A program made the position numbers and the translations under genes. Of a stretch of DNA of 17,310 nucleotides, positions 1 through 7,985 are shown one piece after another. The stretch's first letter is position 1; the number at the start of each line of letters is the position of its first letter. This DNA comes from JBCAWW01 sp039024315. Lineage in GTDB: Bacteria > Bacteroidota > Bacteroidia > J057. The stretch covers positions 1 through 17,310 of the forward strand of contig JBCCQN010000174.1 of assembly GCA_039024315.1 (NCBI GenBank). Reading direction: 5' to 3'. The notes under the pieces are model-generated. The model made no database searches, was not told where the DNA came from, and saw nothing but the letters and a program-made list of their open reading frames with translations.

Positions 1-23
1 AGCGGTCCTTCTCCCTAAAACCT

Positions 24-2630
24 CTAATCTTGAATCACATTGACTGGGTTTAAACGAACCACACGCATGATTTGAGCCCCCATTGTCAGACCAGCGAGCA
101 GCAAGGCGAAGCCAGCCGCAAGCGGAAAGATGAGGCCTTTAATTTCCACTCTGTAGGCAAAGTTTTCAAGCCATATCTGAATTATATACCAACCAATGGG
201 AATTGCTATAAACACAGCGAGGATCACGAGTTTAAGAAAATCCTTGGAGAGTAATACAAATAGGCTGAGCACAGAAGCCCCTAGCACTTTTCTTATTCCA
301 ACCTCTCTTTGTCTTTGCTCCGCATTAAAAGTAGTCAAACCAAACAAACCTAAACAAGCGATTAGAATTGCCAGCATCGCAAATATGTTGAAAAGCTTTG
401 CAGAACGATCTACCTCTATGTGCATATTGGCAAAATTTTCATCGAGGAATTCGTATCTAAAGGCGCTTCCAGCGGCAAATTGATACCATAGATTTTCAAT
501 TTCAGCCATCAGTAGATCAGTGTTTGCACTTGTCAACTTGATGGATAGGTTGGCGGGTTGATCTCCTAATACCATGCATAAGGGCTCAATTTGGTTTTTC
601 AGAGATTCAAAATGAAAGTCCTCGACGATGCCGATAATTTTCCAAGTTTTATTTTTATTGGTTAGGTATTGGTCCACCCTTCCCGATTCTTGTAGCTTAT
701 CAGCCATGGATCGGCTGATGATGATACTCGCGGAATCTGTAGCCATTGCGGGATCAAAATTTCTGCCTTCCAGTATCTCTAACTGCAAAGTTTGGAGATA
801 GCCATGATCTACATGCCAGATCTGGGCATTTACCCCTTTTTGGGTTGCCGCTTGGCCATCTTCCCAAAAAGAATCACTATATCTTATCCCATCAGAGGTA
901 GGGAGATAATCAGTTTGAGTAACACTCTTGACCCCACTCATTCTCAGCAATTCCTCTTTAAAGGTGGGTATCTTATCTCCCAAATTATTGCCTCCCTTGA
1001 TTATTAATACGTTTTCTTTTTCAAACCCAAGATCGGTGTCAAGAATATACTTCATTTGTTTGTAAACCGTGATCGTACAAATCAAGAGACAGACCGAAAC
1101 GGCAAACTGAAACACCACTAGGGACCGCTGAAACCAAGCATTACTGCGAGTTCGGTTTAGGCTAAATCCGTTAGAGGCAACATTAAAACCGGCAAGGAAT
1201 ATGGAAGGATATAATCCATTAAATAATCCCAGCACCACTGAGGCCAATAAAAATAGGGGCACAGTATTATAGATAGAAAAAGGAAACTCTAGGTTTTTTC
1301 CCAACATCTGGCTCAAAAGTGGGAGAAACTGAAAAGCTAATATGAGACCTATCGCAATAGAAAGAGAACTGTATAGTAAAGATTCTGCAAGAAATTGCCA
1401 GACCACCTGCTTGCGCCCTGCTCCCAAGATCTTCCGCATACTTATTTCTTTGGCCCGCAAGGAAAAGCGGGCTACCGATAAGTTGATAAAGTTAAAGGAT
1501 GCAATGAAAATGATGAGAATCGCTGCCACAATAAACAATCCTAATAATCGGCTGTCTCCATGAGCCAGTCCATCGCGAATATCACCGGAGTTTAAATAAA
1601 TTTCCTCTATGGGCTGAAGCTCGTACTTCATATTGGCCGCTATTTCCTGAGGATTGGCAAAATCTCGATCAATAAAGCTTGGCAAAAAGTAATTTTGAAC
1701 CAAGCTAGACATCTTTGTATTCAAGCTATGGACGTCTGTATTCGGATGAAGCTTGGTATAGACAGCGTACATATTTGCCCCCCAATAGTTTTGCTCACCT
1801 GGCCAAAACTCAACCCCTTTCAGAGAAATCAGGAACTCAAATTCTAAGTGGGACTGCTTGGAAACGTCTTCAAAAACGCCTACCACTTTGTAGGGCTTAT
1901 TGTCGTTTAAGATGAGCACCTGATCAATCGGATTATTGTCGGCAAAATAGCGCTTGGCTTTTTGGTGTGATATGAGCAAGGTGTTAGGTTCATCAAGCAA
2001 AGCGATATTTCCAGAAACTAAAGGGAGGTTCCATAATTCGATAAGTTCTCGGTCAGCATAAGCAAATCCTTGTTCATATCTATATTGGGATTCATCAGGA
2101 AGCCGTATCTGATTGATCCAGCTGGCAGCAATATATCGACCAGCATTTTCTACTTCTGGAAAATCTTGTACCAATGCCTTGGCAAAGGGAGCGGGGAAGG
2201 ATACACCTCTAAAATCCTCTTTGACGTACCTAGTAGTCACCCTAAATATTTGATCCTTTTCAGGGTAAAAACGGTCGTAATTATATTCATTATTTAAGTA
2301 TATCCACAATAACAAAAATGCGGCAATCCCCAGCGAAAAACCTCCGATTTTGATTGTAGAATACAATTTGTGTCTCCACATATGCCTGAAGGCAAAGGTA
2401 AAATGTTTTTGAAACATGCTGATTGAGATTAGTGAAACATTAAATAAAGCGGGATTTATCAGAGATAATCTGAACAGCAAAAGGATCTCCTTGATATACA
2501 CTATATCAGCAATGGTTTTTGAGGCTTCCTTTATTTTCCGTGTATGAAGCTCCTCAAGATCCCCCCTTATGTCATCATAATAGGCAGGATTGCAAAACCA
2601 TTTAAATAGCCGGTCAAATTGCTTTTTCAT
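24..2630 (-). CDS. MacB/FtsX-type ABC transporter permease with N-terminal prefix domain
   Basis: This 868-residue inner-membrane protein has the architecture of MacB-type permeases duplicated in one chain. Residues 1 to about 60 form a soluble prefix (IRGDLEELHTRK region) seen in Bacteroidota permeases that are co-encoded with PadR regulators. A first membrane segment lies near 91-112, followed by a periplasmic MacB-like core to about 355. The first FtsX block (about 361-480) contains RAKEISMRKILGAGRKQVV. A second membrane segment (about 500-522) opens a second periplasmic core, and the last 120 residues form the second FtsX block, with QREVGIRKVLGAS and the usual C-terminal P-V-N-V-I-Q-D ending. 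No ATPase gene is next to it, so it would need an ATPase encoded elsewhere or act without one. It starts 6 bp after the PadR gene and is probably co-transcribed with it. The substrate cannot be read from the sequence; peptide, lipid or drug export are family possibilities only. Confidence 0.92.
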   Translation of the reverse strand: MKKQFDRLFKWFCNPAYYDDIRGDLEELHTRKIKEASKTIADIVYIKEILLLFRLSLINPALFNVSLISISMFQKHFTFAFRHMWRHKLYSTIKIGGFSLGIAAFLLLWIYLNNEYNYDRFYPEKDQIFRVTTRYVKEDFRGVSFPAPFAKALVQDFPEVENAGRYIAASWINQIRLPDESQYRYEQGFAYADRELIELWNLPLVSGNIALLDEPNTLLISHQKAKRYFADNNPIDQVLILNDNKPYKVVGVFEDVSKQSHLEFEFLISLKGVEFWPGEQNYWGANMYAVYTKLHPNTDVHSLNTKMSSLVQNYFLPSFIDRDFANPQEIAANMKYELQPIEEIYLNSGDIRDGLAHGDSRLLGLFIVAAILIIFIASFNFINLSVARFSLRAKEISMRKILGAGRKQVVWQFLAESLLYSSLSIAIGLILAFQFLPLLSQMLGKNLEFPFSIYNTVPLFLLASVVLGLFNGLYPSIFLAGFNVASNGFSLNRTRSNAWFQRSLVVFQFAVSVCLLICTITVYKQMKYILDTDLGFEKENVLIIKGGNNLGDKIPTFKEELLRMSGVKSVTQTDYLPTSDGIRYSDSFWEDGQAATQKGVNAQIWHVDHGYLQTLQLEILEGRNFDPAMATDSASIIISRSMADKLQESGRVDQYLTNKNKTWKIIGIVEDFHFESLKNQIEPLCMVLGDQPANLSIKLTSANTDLLMAEIENLWYQFAAGSAFRYEFLDENFANMHIEVDRSAKLFNIFAMLAILIACLGLFGLTTFNAEQRQREVGIRKVLGASVLSLFVLLSKDFLKLVILAVFIAIPIGWYIIQIWLENFAYRVEIKGLIFPLAAGFALLLAGLTMGAQIMRVVRLNPVNVIQD

Positions 2631-2636
2631 GATTTT

Positions 2637-2966
2637 TTAGAATTCAAAGGCTGCTACGGGTATTTGCTTCCACAATTTCATACGTACTTCCTGATTGTAT
2701 TCGAGTGCCTGTTTTCCTAAAGCAGTGATGGTAAAGTACTTTTTGGGGCGTCCTCCACGGTCAGAAGTTGACTCGCCAATCGAGGAGTTTAGAAAACCTT
2801 TTTTTTCCATTCTTCGCAAAGCAGATTGTAAGGCCCCTACACTTACCTTTCTTTTCAGCTGCCTTTGGATTTCGTCTTTTATCGCCACACCATAAGCTTT
2901 GTTGTAGAGCACACCTACTGTTAGCAAAACAATCTCCTCAAATTCACCTAGTGGATACTTTTTCAT
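2637..2966 (-). CDS. PadR-family winged-helix transcriptional regulator
   Basis: The 109-residue product is a complete small PadR-type repressor. It begins MKKYPLGEFEEIVLLTVGVL, continues with the recognition helix region (KVSVGALQSALRRMEKKGFL) and ends in the wing with the family signature RGGRPKKYFTIT and a C-terminal dimerisation helix. I chose the ATG at 2966 because it places the family's LGEFEE opening a few residues from the N-terminus. The reading frame also allows a TTG at 2978, which would add only four residues. The gene precedes the permease by 6 bp, the usual Bacteroidota pairing of a PadR regulator with a prefix-domain permease, so it most likely controls its own operon in response to a ligand or envelope stress. 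The ligand is unknown. Confidence 0.93.
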   Translation of the reverse strand: MKKYPLGEFEEIVLLTVGVLYNKAYGVAIKDEIQRQLKRKVSVGALQSALRRMEKKGFLNSSIGESTSDRGGRPKKYFTITALGKQALEYNQEVRMKLWKQIPVAAFEF

Positions 2967-3040
2967 AGAGAATACCAATTTTTGATATACCCTAAGCTAA
3001 CAATTTTTTGGTTAATTCCTAAATGTAGTATTGAAAATAT

Positions 3041-3050
3041 TAAGTACTTA
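3041..3050. promoter_or_regulatory. 10-bp palindrome upstream of the PadR gene, possible operator
   Basis: TAAGTACTTA is a perfect palindrome located about 75 bp upstream of the PadR start codon in an AT-rich stretch. PadR proteins are dimers that bind short dyads in their own promoters, so an autoregulatory operator is possible. A 10-bp palindrome in AT-rich DNA can arise by chance and I see no convincing promoter elements around it. Confidence 0.25.
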
Positions 3051-3129
3051 GACAATAGTATTCTGTATTAAGCCCTAGGAAAACTGGACTATATCGTTTA
3101 GCAGAAGCTCTTTTCTCGGTACTACATAC

Positions 3130-3168
3130 TCCCGAAAGCTTTCGGGATACTTGCTACTTTGTACTTAG
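3130..3168. repeat. 18-bp palindrome plus three heptamer repeats in the intergenic gap
   Basis: The 2979-3188 gap between the oxidoreductase stop and the PadR start holds no gene. Its main structure is the perfect palindrome TCCCGAAAGCTTTCGGGA at 3130-3147. Directly after it come three 7-bp units, TACTTGC, TACTTTG and TACTTAG (3148-3168). On the minus strand the palindrome lies just downstream of the oxidoreductase gene and could fold as a transcript-end hairpin, but no T-run follows it, so a standard intrinsic terminator is not supported. The combination of palindrome and degenerate tandem unit looks more like a small intergenic repeat element. Confidence 0.5.
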
Positions 3169-3188
3169 GAGACTTGAGCTAGGCAATT

Positions 3189-4322
3189 TTATTGCCTCAA
3201 AAGCCTAGCAGCCTCCTGCCCTACCCAACTCCCAATGGCAACCCCCATACCTCCAAGGCGCACCGCGACAACGGTACGTTTACCATGTCTCACTACAATC
3301 GGTCGTTTTTCTTCACCAACGCCTAGGATACCACTCCATTTACGCTCTAGCTCCCATGGCTGATGAGGCAGTACGACTTCATCTAGCAATTGCTTGAGAG
3401 CCCTTTCTATACTCGGACTTCGGCCAAATTTGGCAGTAGTTTCCCCTGCTGGATCCAAATTGCGGGCACCCCCAATCAAGACTCGTTTCCCGATATTGCG
3501 GAAGTAGACATAGCCCTTGTCATAATGATAGCAGCCCTGCCATGGAAGATGATGAATTTCTCGGGTTAGCCATACTTGGTTTCGCGCCGGGCGAACGCTC
3601 AAGTCTGGCAGGAGCTGGCGAGCGAACCCATTAGTGGCGACAATAAGCCGCTTGGCTTGGAGTTCCCAGCCATCACGAGTCAACAAATGTACACTTGAAG
3701 CAGATTCACTTATTTCCTTGATTCCCAAGCCATTAAAAATCTGGATATCAAGCGATTTTGCTTTTTCTAAAAGGGCCTTCATCATATTACCAGTATGAAT
3801 TTGACCTTCGGCTTGGTTTTGGATCAGATGCTGTATGCCTCCAAATCCTAAGCTGGCTAAGCGTTCGCCACGGGCGACAAATACCGCAGACTCTCCTGTA
3901 ATCTCCTTGAGTCTTTGATTGAATTGGGGCATCTTCTCAAGGCAAGCCTCATAGATTGAGCGTTCGCTGGGGCGAAATAACTCAAAGCCCCCTTTATGCT
4001 CATAACCAATCTGCTGATCTCCTAAGCTTTGTCGTAAGCTTAGGAGGCCCAGCCAGCGCTTTTGCACCAACTCCCAAACAGCGTCTTCTCCCATGCTTTC
4101 GATATCATCGATCAGCTCGGTCATACTGCCAAAACAGGCAAAGCCAGCATTACGGGTACTTGCACCCGAGGGGATAATCCCACGCTCAAAAATCACGATC
4201 TTAGCATGCGGATGACATTGTTTGAGGGCAATAGCAGCATTGAGGCCCACGATACCGCTGCCGATAATCGCAAACTCGATGTCTTGGAAAAAACTTTGGG
4301 ACTCCCAATGGCTTAGATTCAT
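3189..4322 (-). CDS. FAD-dependent oxidoreductase of the DAO (D-amino-acid oxidase) family
   Basis: This 377-residue flavoenzyme has the N-terminal Rossmann dinucleotide motif IIGSGIVGLNAAIAL (GxGxxG at residues 21-26). The acidic residue that binds the adenine ribose is E47 (IVIFERG), and it is followed by the DAO-family FAD loop SGASTRNAGFACFGS (about 52-66). The C-terminal GGMGVAIGSWVGQEAARLL matches the closing flavin-contact region of glycine oxidase, D-amino-acid dehydrogenase and gamma-glutamylputrescine oxidase relatives. No signal peptide is present, so it is probably cytoplasmic. It oxidises a C-N bond of an amino acid or amine in family terms; the exact substrate cannot be assigned. 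It follows the gamma-glutamyltransferase gene by 55 bp on the same strand, suggesting one transcript and possibly one pathway. Confidence 0.88.
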   Translation of the reverse strand: MNLSHWESQSFFQDIEFAIIGSGIVGLNAAIALKQCHPHAKIVIFERGIIPSGASTRNAGFACFGSMTELIDDIESMGEDAVWELVQKRWLGLLSLRQSLGDQQIGYEHKGGFELFRPSERSIYEACLEKMPQFNQRLKEITGESAVFVARGERLASLGFGGIQHLIQNQAEGQIHTGNMMKALLEKAKSLDIQIFNGLGIKEISESASSVHLLTRDGWELQAKRLIVATNGFARQLLPDLSVRPARNQVWLTREIHHLPWQGCYHYDKGYVYFRNIGKRVLIGGARNLDPAGETTAKFGRSPSIERALKQLLDEVVLPHQPWELERKWSGILGVGEEKRPIVVRHGKRTVVAVRLGGMGVAIGSWVGQEAARLLRQ

Positions 4323-4377
4323 GCTTCGAAAAAGGCGAAAGATCTTTTCCTTAACAAATCAGCCTTGCATAAACGCT

Positions 4378-6066
4378 TTAGTATCCGGCTGCATGCCCAT
4401 CTTTACGAGACTCGCTAGCCCCAAAATAAACACCTCTCGCATCGTCCCACATAATAGCTTGATAGCCTCCATAACCCCCAGCGCTAAAATTGACTTTGTG
4501 CCCCATGCGTTCCAAAGCGCGAATTGTTTGATAATCAAAACCAGACTCTAAATTGAGAATGCCTCCATCAGTCATTTTTTCGTCCGTGGGTTGAGAAGAG
4601 CCATCATGACGGAGACGAGGAGCATCTCCCGCTTCTTGTAGGTTCATACCAAAGTCGATGATATTGACCAAGATTTGTACGTGTCCTTGGGGTTGCATGC
4701 CGCCTCCCATAACGCCAAAACTCATAAAGGGTTTGCCATCTTTGGTTACAAATGCAGGAATGATAGTATGGAATGGGCGTTTGCTCGGTTCGTAAACATT
4801 GAAATGGCCTTCTTCAAGGGAAAAAAGTTGCCCTCGATCTTGTAGCATAAAACCTAAATCGCCTGGTACTACGCCAGAACCCATGCCTCTAAAGTTACTT
4901 TGGATGAAGGAAACCATATTACCGTCCTTATCGGCAGTAGTAAGATAGATGGTGTCTCCGTCTTTTAGTTTCCCTGCGGGGAACGATCGGCCTGCTCTCG
5001 CGGGATTAAATAGTTCCATCCGCTCTTTGGCGTATTCTTTAGAGATAAGCCATTCGACAGGGATCTCGTTGAAAGCCATGTCAGCATAAAATTTGGCGCG
5101 ATCTTCGTAGGCAATCTTTTTGGCCTCGGCTAAGAGGTGAAGGTATTCGGCACTCCCAAACCCCATAGCAGTAATGTCGTAAGGCTCCATGATATTGAGC
5201 ATTTGCAGGGCCGCAATGCCTTGTCCATTGGGCGGCAGCTCCCACACATCATAACCTCGATAATTGGTCGAAACGGGTTCTACCCATTCAGATTGATGAG
5301 CTGCTAAGTCTTCATAGGACAAGAAGCCGCCAATGGACTTCATGTGCTCGTCGATTTTACGGGCGATTTCTCCTTTGTAGAACGCCTCCCTCCCGCCATC
5401 GGCTATCATCTGTAGGGTTTTAGCGAGGCGAGGGTTGGCAAAAACATCGCCTTTAGCAGGCGCTTTGCCGCCAGGCATATAGGTATCTGCAAAATTGGGA
5501 CGATTTTTGAAGCCGCGGGCCGTACGACCAATATAGTAGGCAATTAATTCACTAACGGGAAAGCCTTCATTGGCATACTCTATGGCGGGGGCTAAAATGT
5601 CTGACATGGGAAGTGAGCCAAACTTTTTATGTAGCTCAAACCAGCCATCAACTGCCCCTGGTACTGAGACCGGCAGAGGACCGTAAGCAGGTATGCTAGT
5701 CATGCCTTTTTCTTTGAAATACTCGAGGCTTAAGGACTGGGGAGAACGGCCACTGGCATTGAGACCATAGAGTTTTTGCGTTTTTGCGTCCCAAACGATG
5801 GCAAACAGATCTCCTCCGATCCCACAGCCGGTTGGTTCCATCAAACCGAGGGCAGCGTTAGCAGCGATGGCAGCGTCTACAGCACTTCCTCCGTTTTTGA
5901 GTATATCTATGGCTACTTGAGTTGCGAGGGGTTGAGAGGTGGCGGCCATGCCGTTACGGGCAATCACCTCCGAGCGAGTGGCAAAATTTTTGCCTGTCAA
6001 TCGATCTTGTGCGTGCATCGTATGGCAAATTAAAAACGTCGTTATCAATAGCAGTAGATTTCGCAT
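4378..6066 (-). CDS. Secreted gamma-glutamyltransferase family protein (Ntn hydrolase)
   Basis: The 562-residue precursor starts at ATG 6066, which gives a clean signal peptide (MRNLLLLITTFLICHTMHAQ, cleavage likely after Q20). The same frame stays open upstream to 6264, but that extension would overlap the divergent FKBP gene and bury the signal peptide. GGT hallmarks are visible: GGSAVDAAIAAN (59-70), PTGCGIGGD (78-86), NASGRSP with the substrate-binding Arg at about 107, and the self-processing site before T372 in GDTIYLTTADKDGNMVS. Also present are SGVVPGDLGF (397-406) and the oxyanion-type GGGMQPQGH (454-462). Autocleavage would give a large chain of about 350 residues and a small chain of 191. 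The usual TTH at the nucleophile is T-I-Y here, as in GGT-like amidohydrolases, so the substrate may be another gamma-glutamyl or amide compound rather than glutathione. It probably acts in the periplasm. Confidence 0.92.
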   Translation of the reverse strand: MRNLLLLITTFLICHTMHAQDRLTGKNFATRSEVIARNGMAATSQPLATQVAIDILKNGGSAVDAAIAANAALGLMEPTGCGIGGDLFAIVWDAKTQKLYGLNASGRSPQSLSLEYFKEKGMTSIPAYGPLPVSVPGAVDGWFELHKKFGSLPMSDILAPAIEYANEGFPVSELIAYYIGRTARGFKNRPNFADTYMPGGKAPAKGDVFANPRLAKTLQMIADGGREAFYKGEIARKIDEHMKSIGGFLSYEDLAAHQSEWVEPVSTNYRGYDVWELPPNGQGIAALQMLNIMEPYDITAMGFGSAEYLHLLAEAKKIAYEDRAKFYADMAFNEIPVEWLISKEYAKERMELFNPARAGRSFPAGKLKDGDTIYLTTADKDGNMVSFIQSNFRGMGSGVVPGDLGFMLQDRGQLFSLEEGHFNVYEPSKRPFHTIIPAFVTKDGKPFMSFGVMGGGMQPQGHVQILVNIIDFGMNLQEAGDAPRLRHDGSSQPTDEKMTDGGILNLESGFDYQTIRALERMGHKVNFSAGGYGGYQAIMWDDARGVYFGASESRKDGHAAGY

Positions 6067-6086
6067 TTTTGTCCGTATTTTTGTCC
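6063..6086. repeat. 12-bp tandem direct repeat at the divergent junction, possible operator
   Basis: GCATTTTTGTCC is followed immediately by GTATTTTTGTCC, so the unit is repeated with one mismatch. The repeat includes the start codon of the gamma-glutamyltransferase gene (6064-6066) and covers most of the 34 bp that separate it from the FKBP gene. A protein binding two turns apart could control both genes. The repeat also contains the candidate -7 element of the FKBP gene. Confidence 0.45.
6076..6083 (+). promoter_or_regulatory. Candidate Bacteroidetes -7 promoter element for the FKBP gene
   Basis: TATTTTTG fits the Bacteroidetes -7 consensus TAnnTTTG exactly and would place the transcription start near 6089, about 12 nt before the ATG at 6101. 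No TTTG is found at the -33 position, so support rests on the -7 match and on the position in a very short divergent intergenic region. Confidence 0.35.
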
Positions 6087-6100
6087 AAATTAATAATTGA

Positions 6101-6586
6101 ATGACTCCTATGAGCCGAATTTGTTTGAGCCTTTGCCTGAGTGCCTTGGCGATTCTTAGCTTTAGTTCCTGCCAAGAGACAATCTCATTTGATGAGCAAC
6201 AAGAAATTGACCGTGCCATCATCGAAGAATATGTAGCCGTAAACAACTTGGACGGACAATACACCGAACAAGGAATCTTTTATGCGATCACGAAGGAAGG
6301 GGTGGGTACAGAAACCCCGAATATGTTTTCGACCATCTTGATCGACTATGTAGGAACCTTGCTGGACGGTACCCAATTTGATTCTTCCAATGGTTTTCCC
6401 CGTGAATTTCAGCTAGGTACGCTGATTAGGGGCTGGCAAATTGGTCTAGAGCAATTTAAAGCAGAGAGTAAAGGCATCTTGATTATCCCTTCACGCTTTG
6501 CTTATCGCGAGACCGGTTCCATAGACGGGAGTATCGGCCCCAATACGGTTATCCGCTTTGATATCGAATTAGTTGAGTTCTACTAG
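6101..6586 (+). CDS. FKBP-type peptidyl-prolyl cis-trans isomerase, lipoprotein
   Basis: The 161-residue product has a signal peptide with a lipobox ending at Cys24 (LSFSSC), so it is likely a lipoprotein anchored in the envelope. Residues about 57-161 form one FKBP domain. The active-site strands are intact: IDYVGTLLDGTQFDSS (81-96, with Y83, F93 and D94), RGWQIGLEQF (110-119, with the pocket-floor Trp112), KGILIIPSRFAYRETG (124-139, with Tyr135) and IGPNTVIRFDIELVEF. It should catalyse proline isomerisation and assist folding of exported proteins. There is no separate dimerisation domain; the short acidic stretch 29-50 links the lipid anchor to the domain. An in-frame ATG at 6110 is an alternative start and leaves the signal peptide intact. 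It is transcribed divergently from the gamma-glutamyltransferase gene across 34 bp and convergently with the acyltransferase gene. Confidence 0.93.
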   Translation: MTPMSRICLSLCLSALAILSFSSCQETISFDEQQEIDRAIIEEYVAVNNLDGQYTEQGIFYAITKEGVGTETPNMFSTILIDYVGTLLDGTQFDSSNGFPREFQLGTLIRGWQIGLEQFKAESKGILIIPSRFAYRETGSIDGSIGPNTVIRFDIELVEFY

Positions 6587-6700
6587 TGGGCATTAAACAA
6601 AAAGAAGTCTTGAGTAATAAAGCGCTGGAAAATGGGGGTATACGTATTATCAAACCCCTCTTCTTCTGTATGCAATTACTTTTGTCTTTCTGATTTAGAG

Positions 6701-7915
6701 CTACTTGACCTTCGAGCCATCCCACATCGCAACTTTCTTGCGATCTCTCATCCCTTTGTATAGGAGGGGGATCCAGCCTAATACAGGTAGAAAGTAAGCA
6801 AAGACGATAGGGTTATGCCAGATGATCTTCCAAAATCTTAACCAGCCTCGAGTGATCCCTCGGGGCGGTTCTTTTTCTAACTTATAGCGCCGGTCATATT
6901 CGGAGAATAAGGCAGGCCAGCCAAAAGGGGTCCAATAGGGCAGAGAACGCCAATTTTTGCCAAAGCTGCGCAAAAACTCTCCCCAATCGAAGGGCTTTTT
7001 ACCTAGGGTTTTGACATTTTCATCGAGATGAATCTGCATATCAGCCTGGATCTCATCTCTTACAGCGGCGATTTCATCTTGACTTAGTTCTTCTAGACTT
7101 TTGCCTCCGACCATTTCACTAGGGCAATAGCGATTGCCCATAACGTAGGTAAGTTTGGCAGGAAAGGCATAATAGAAGGTCCAAGGTTGTAGAAGCAATA
7201 AGGGAGTCTGTAAGGCGACGGGCAGGTAGGGAATGCCAAGCTTATTGACCTGACGGTCCAACCACTTCCAGCTATAAGAATAAGGATTTATATACTCCCC
7301 ATTGATACAAGAAATCCCGATGATGTCGGTTTTGTGTTTGATTGCCATCCGAATCATGGAGGTAGAGAAGGTTTGCAATTCGTATTTGCGGTTAAAGCCT
7401 TTTCCGATGCCCGGAACCCCCTCTGGATAAATAAGGATATTAGACTCGCTAAACTCCATCATGGTCTCAAAGTTGAGCGAAGTGGCGTCCATGGCTCCTA
7501 CCCTTTTCCACATATTGGTAAGCAAAAAAGGATTCATCAGGGTGGAAGCCGAAAGCGCTGGTGCCGCTAAAGCCCTAAATAGATTGGGGAGATCATAATC
7601 ATGCTGCTTAAAAAGGCCAGAACCCATCACAATCGCATCCCAAGGAAAGGCCATGCCACTGTGATTACAAGCGTAGATCAAGGGTTTTCCGTTCTCATTT
7701 TTGGGTGGCAGATTGTCAAAACCTACAAACTTGGGTCGAAAATACCTCGCCAAATAATCAAAAATCTCTTCGTTAAAGCTTCTTAGAAATCCCATTTCAA
7801 AGTAGCGGTGCATTTCAGCTTCATTGGCTTTGATAGCTGCAGCCTGCTCCTCAGGATTCATATTTCGAAAAGCCTTTTTGGTGGTCGAGTTTACAGTTTT
7901 CGTAGCAGTGGTCAT
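6701..7915 (-). CDS. PlsC-like lysophospholipid/glycerol acyltransferase
   Basis: I read a 404-residue protein from ATG 7915 (MTTATKTVNS). The frame stays open to 8032, but that would add 39 residues and overlap the end of the upstream giant gene. The acyltransferase core lies at about 60-265. Block I is YACNHSGMAFPWDA (81-94) with candidate catalytic His85 and Asp93. Block III is LIYPEGVPGIGKGF (161-174) followed by YELQTF, closely resembling the FPEGVxGxGKPF and YRLQRF pattern of a distinct PlsC subgroup. The C-terminal 140 residues are an extension with a hydrophobic segment near 366-388 and a basic tail, suggesting membrane association. It probably transfers an acyl chain to a glycerolipid or lysophospholipid; the acceptor is not determined. 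The gene starts 70 bp after the giant T9SS gene on the same strand. Confidence 0.82.
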   Translation of the reverse strand: MTTATKTVNSTTKKAFRNMNPEEQAAAIKANEAEMHRYFEMGFLRSFNEEIFDYLARYFRPKFVGFDNLPPKNENGKPLIYACNHSGMAFPWDAIVMGSGLFKQHDYDLPNLFRALAAPALSASTLMNPFLLTNMWKRVGAMDATSLNFETMMEFSESNILIYPEGVPGIGKGFNRKYELQTFSTSMIRMAIKHKTDIIGISCINGEYINPYSYSWKWLDRQVNKLGIPYLPVALQTPLLLLQPWTFYYAFPAKLTYVMGNRYCPSEMVGGKSLEELSQDEIAAVRDEIQADMQIHLDENVKTLGKKPFDWGEFLRSFGKNWRSLPYWTPFGWPALFSEYDRRYKLEKEPPRGITRGWLRFWKIIWHNPIVFAYFLPVLGWIPLLYKGMRDRKKVAMWDGSKVK

Positions 7916-7985
7916 GGAAATAAGATACAGAAAATGTTGATTAATCGAAGAGCAAAGAAATGGATTTTTTGTAGGAAGAATAATC

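Noticed and set aside
2967..2978. TTG start for the PadR gene
   Set aside because: The ATG at 2966 gives the normal PadR N-terminus; the extension adds four unsupported residues.
6067..6264. Upstream extension of the gamma-glutamyltransferase reading frame by 66 residues
   Set aside because: It overlaps the divergent FKBP gene, has no family similarity and would hide a clear signal peptide starting at 6066.
6587..6700. Possible bidirectional terminator between the convergent FKBP and acyltransferase genes
   Set aside because: GGGG/CCCC and AAGAAG/CTTCTT pairings exist but need a long loop and mismatches, and no clean T-run follows.
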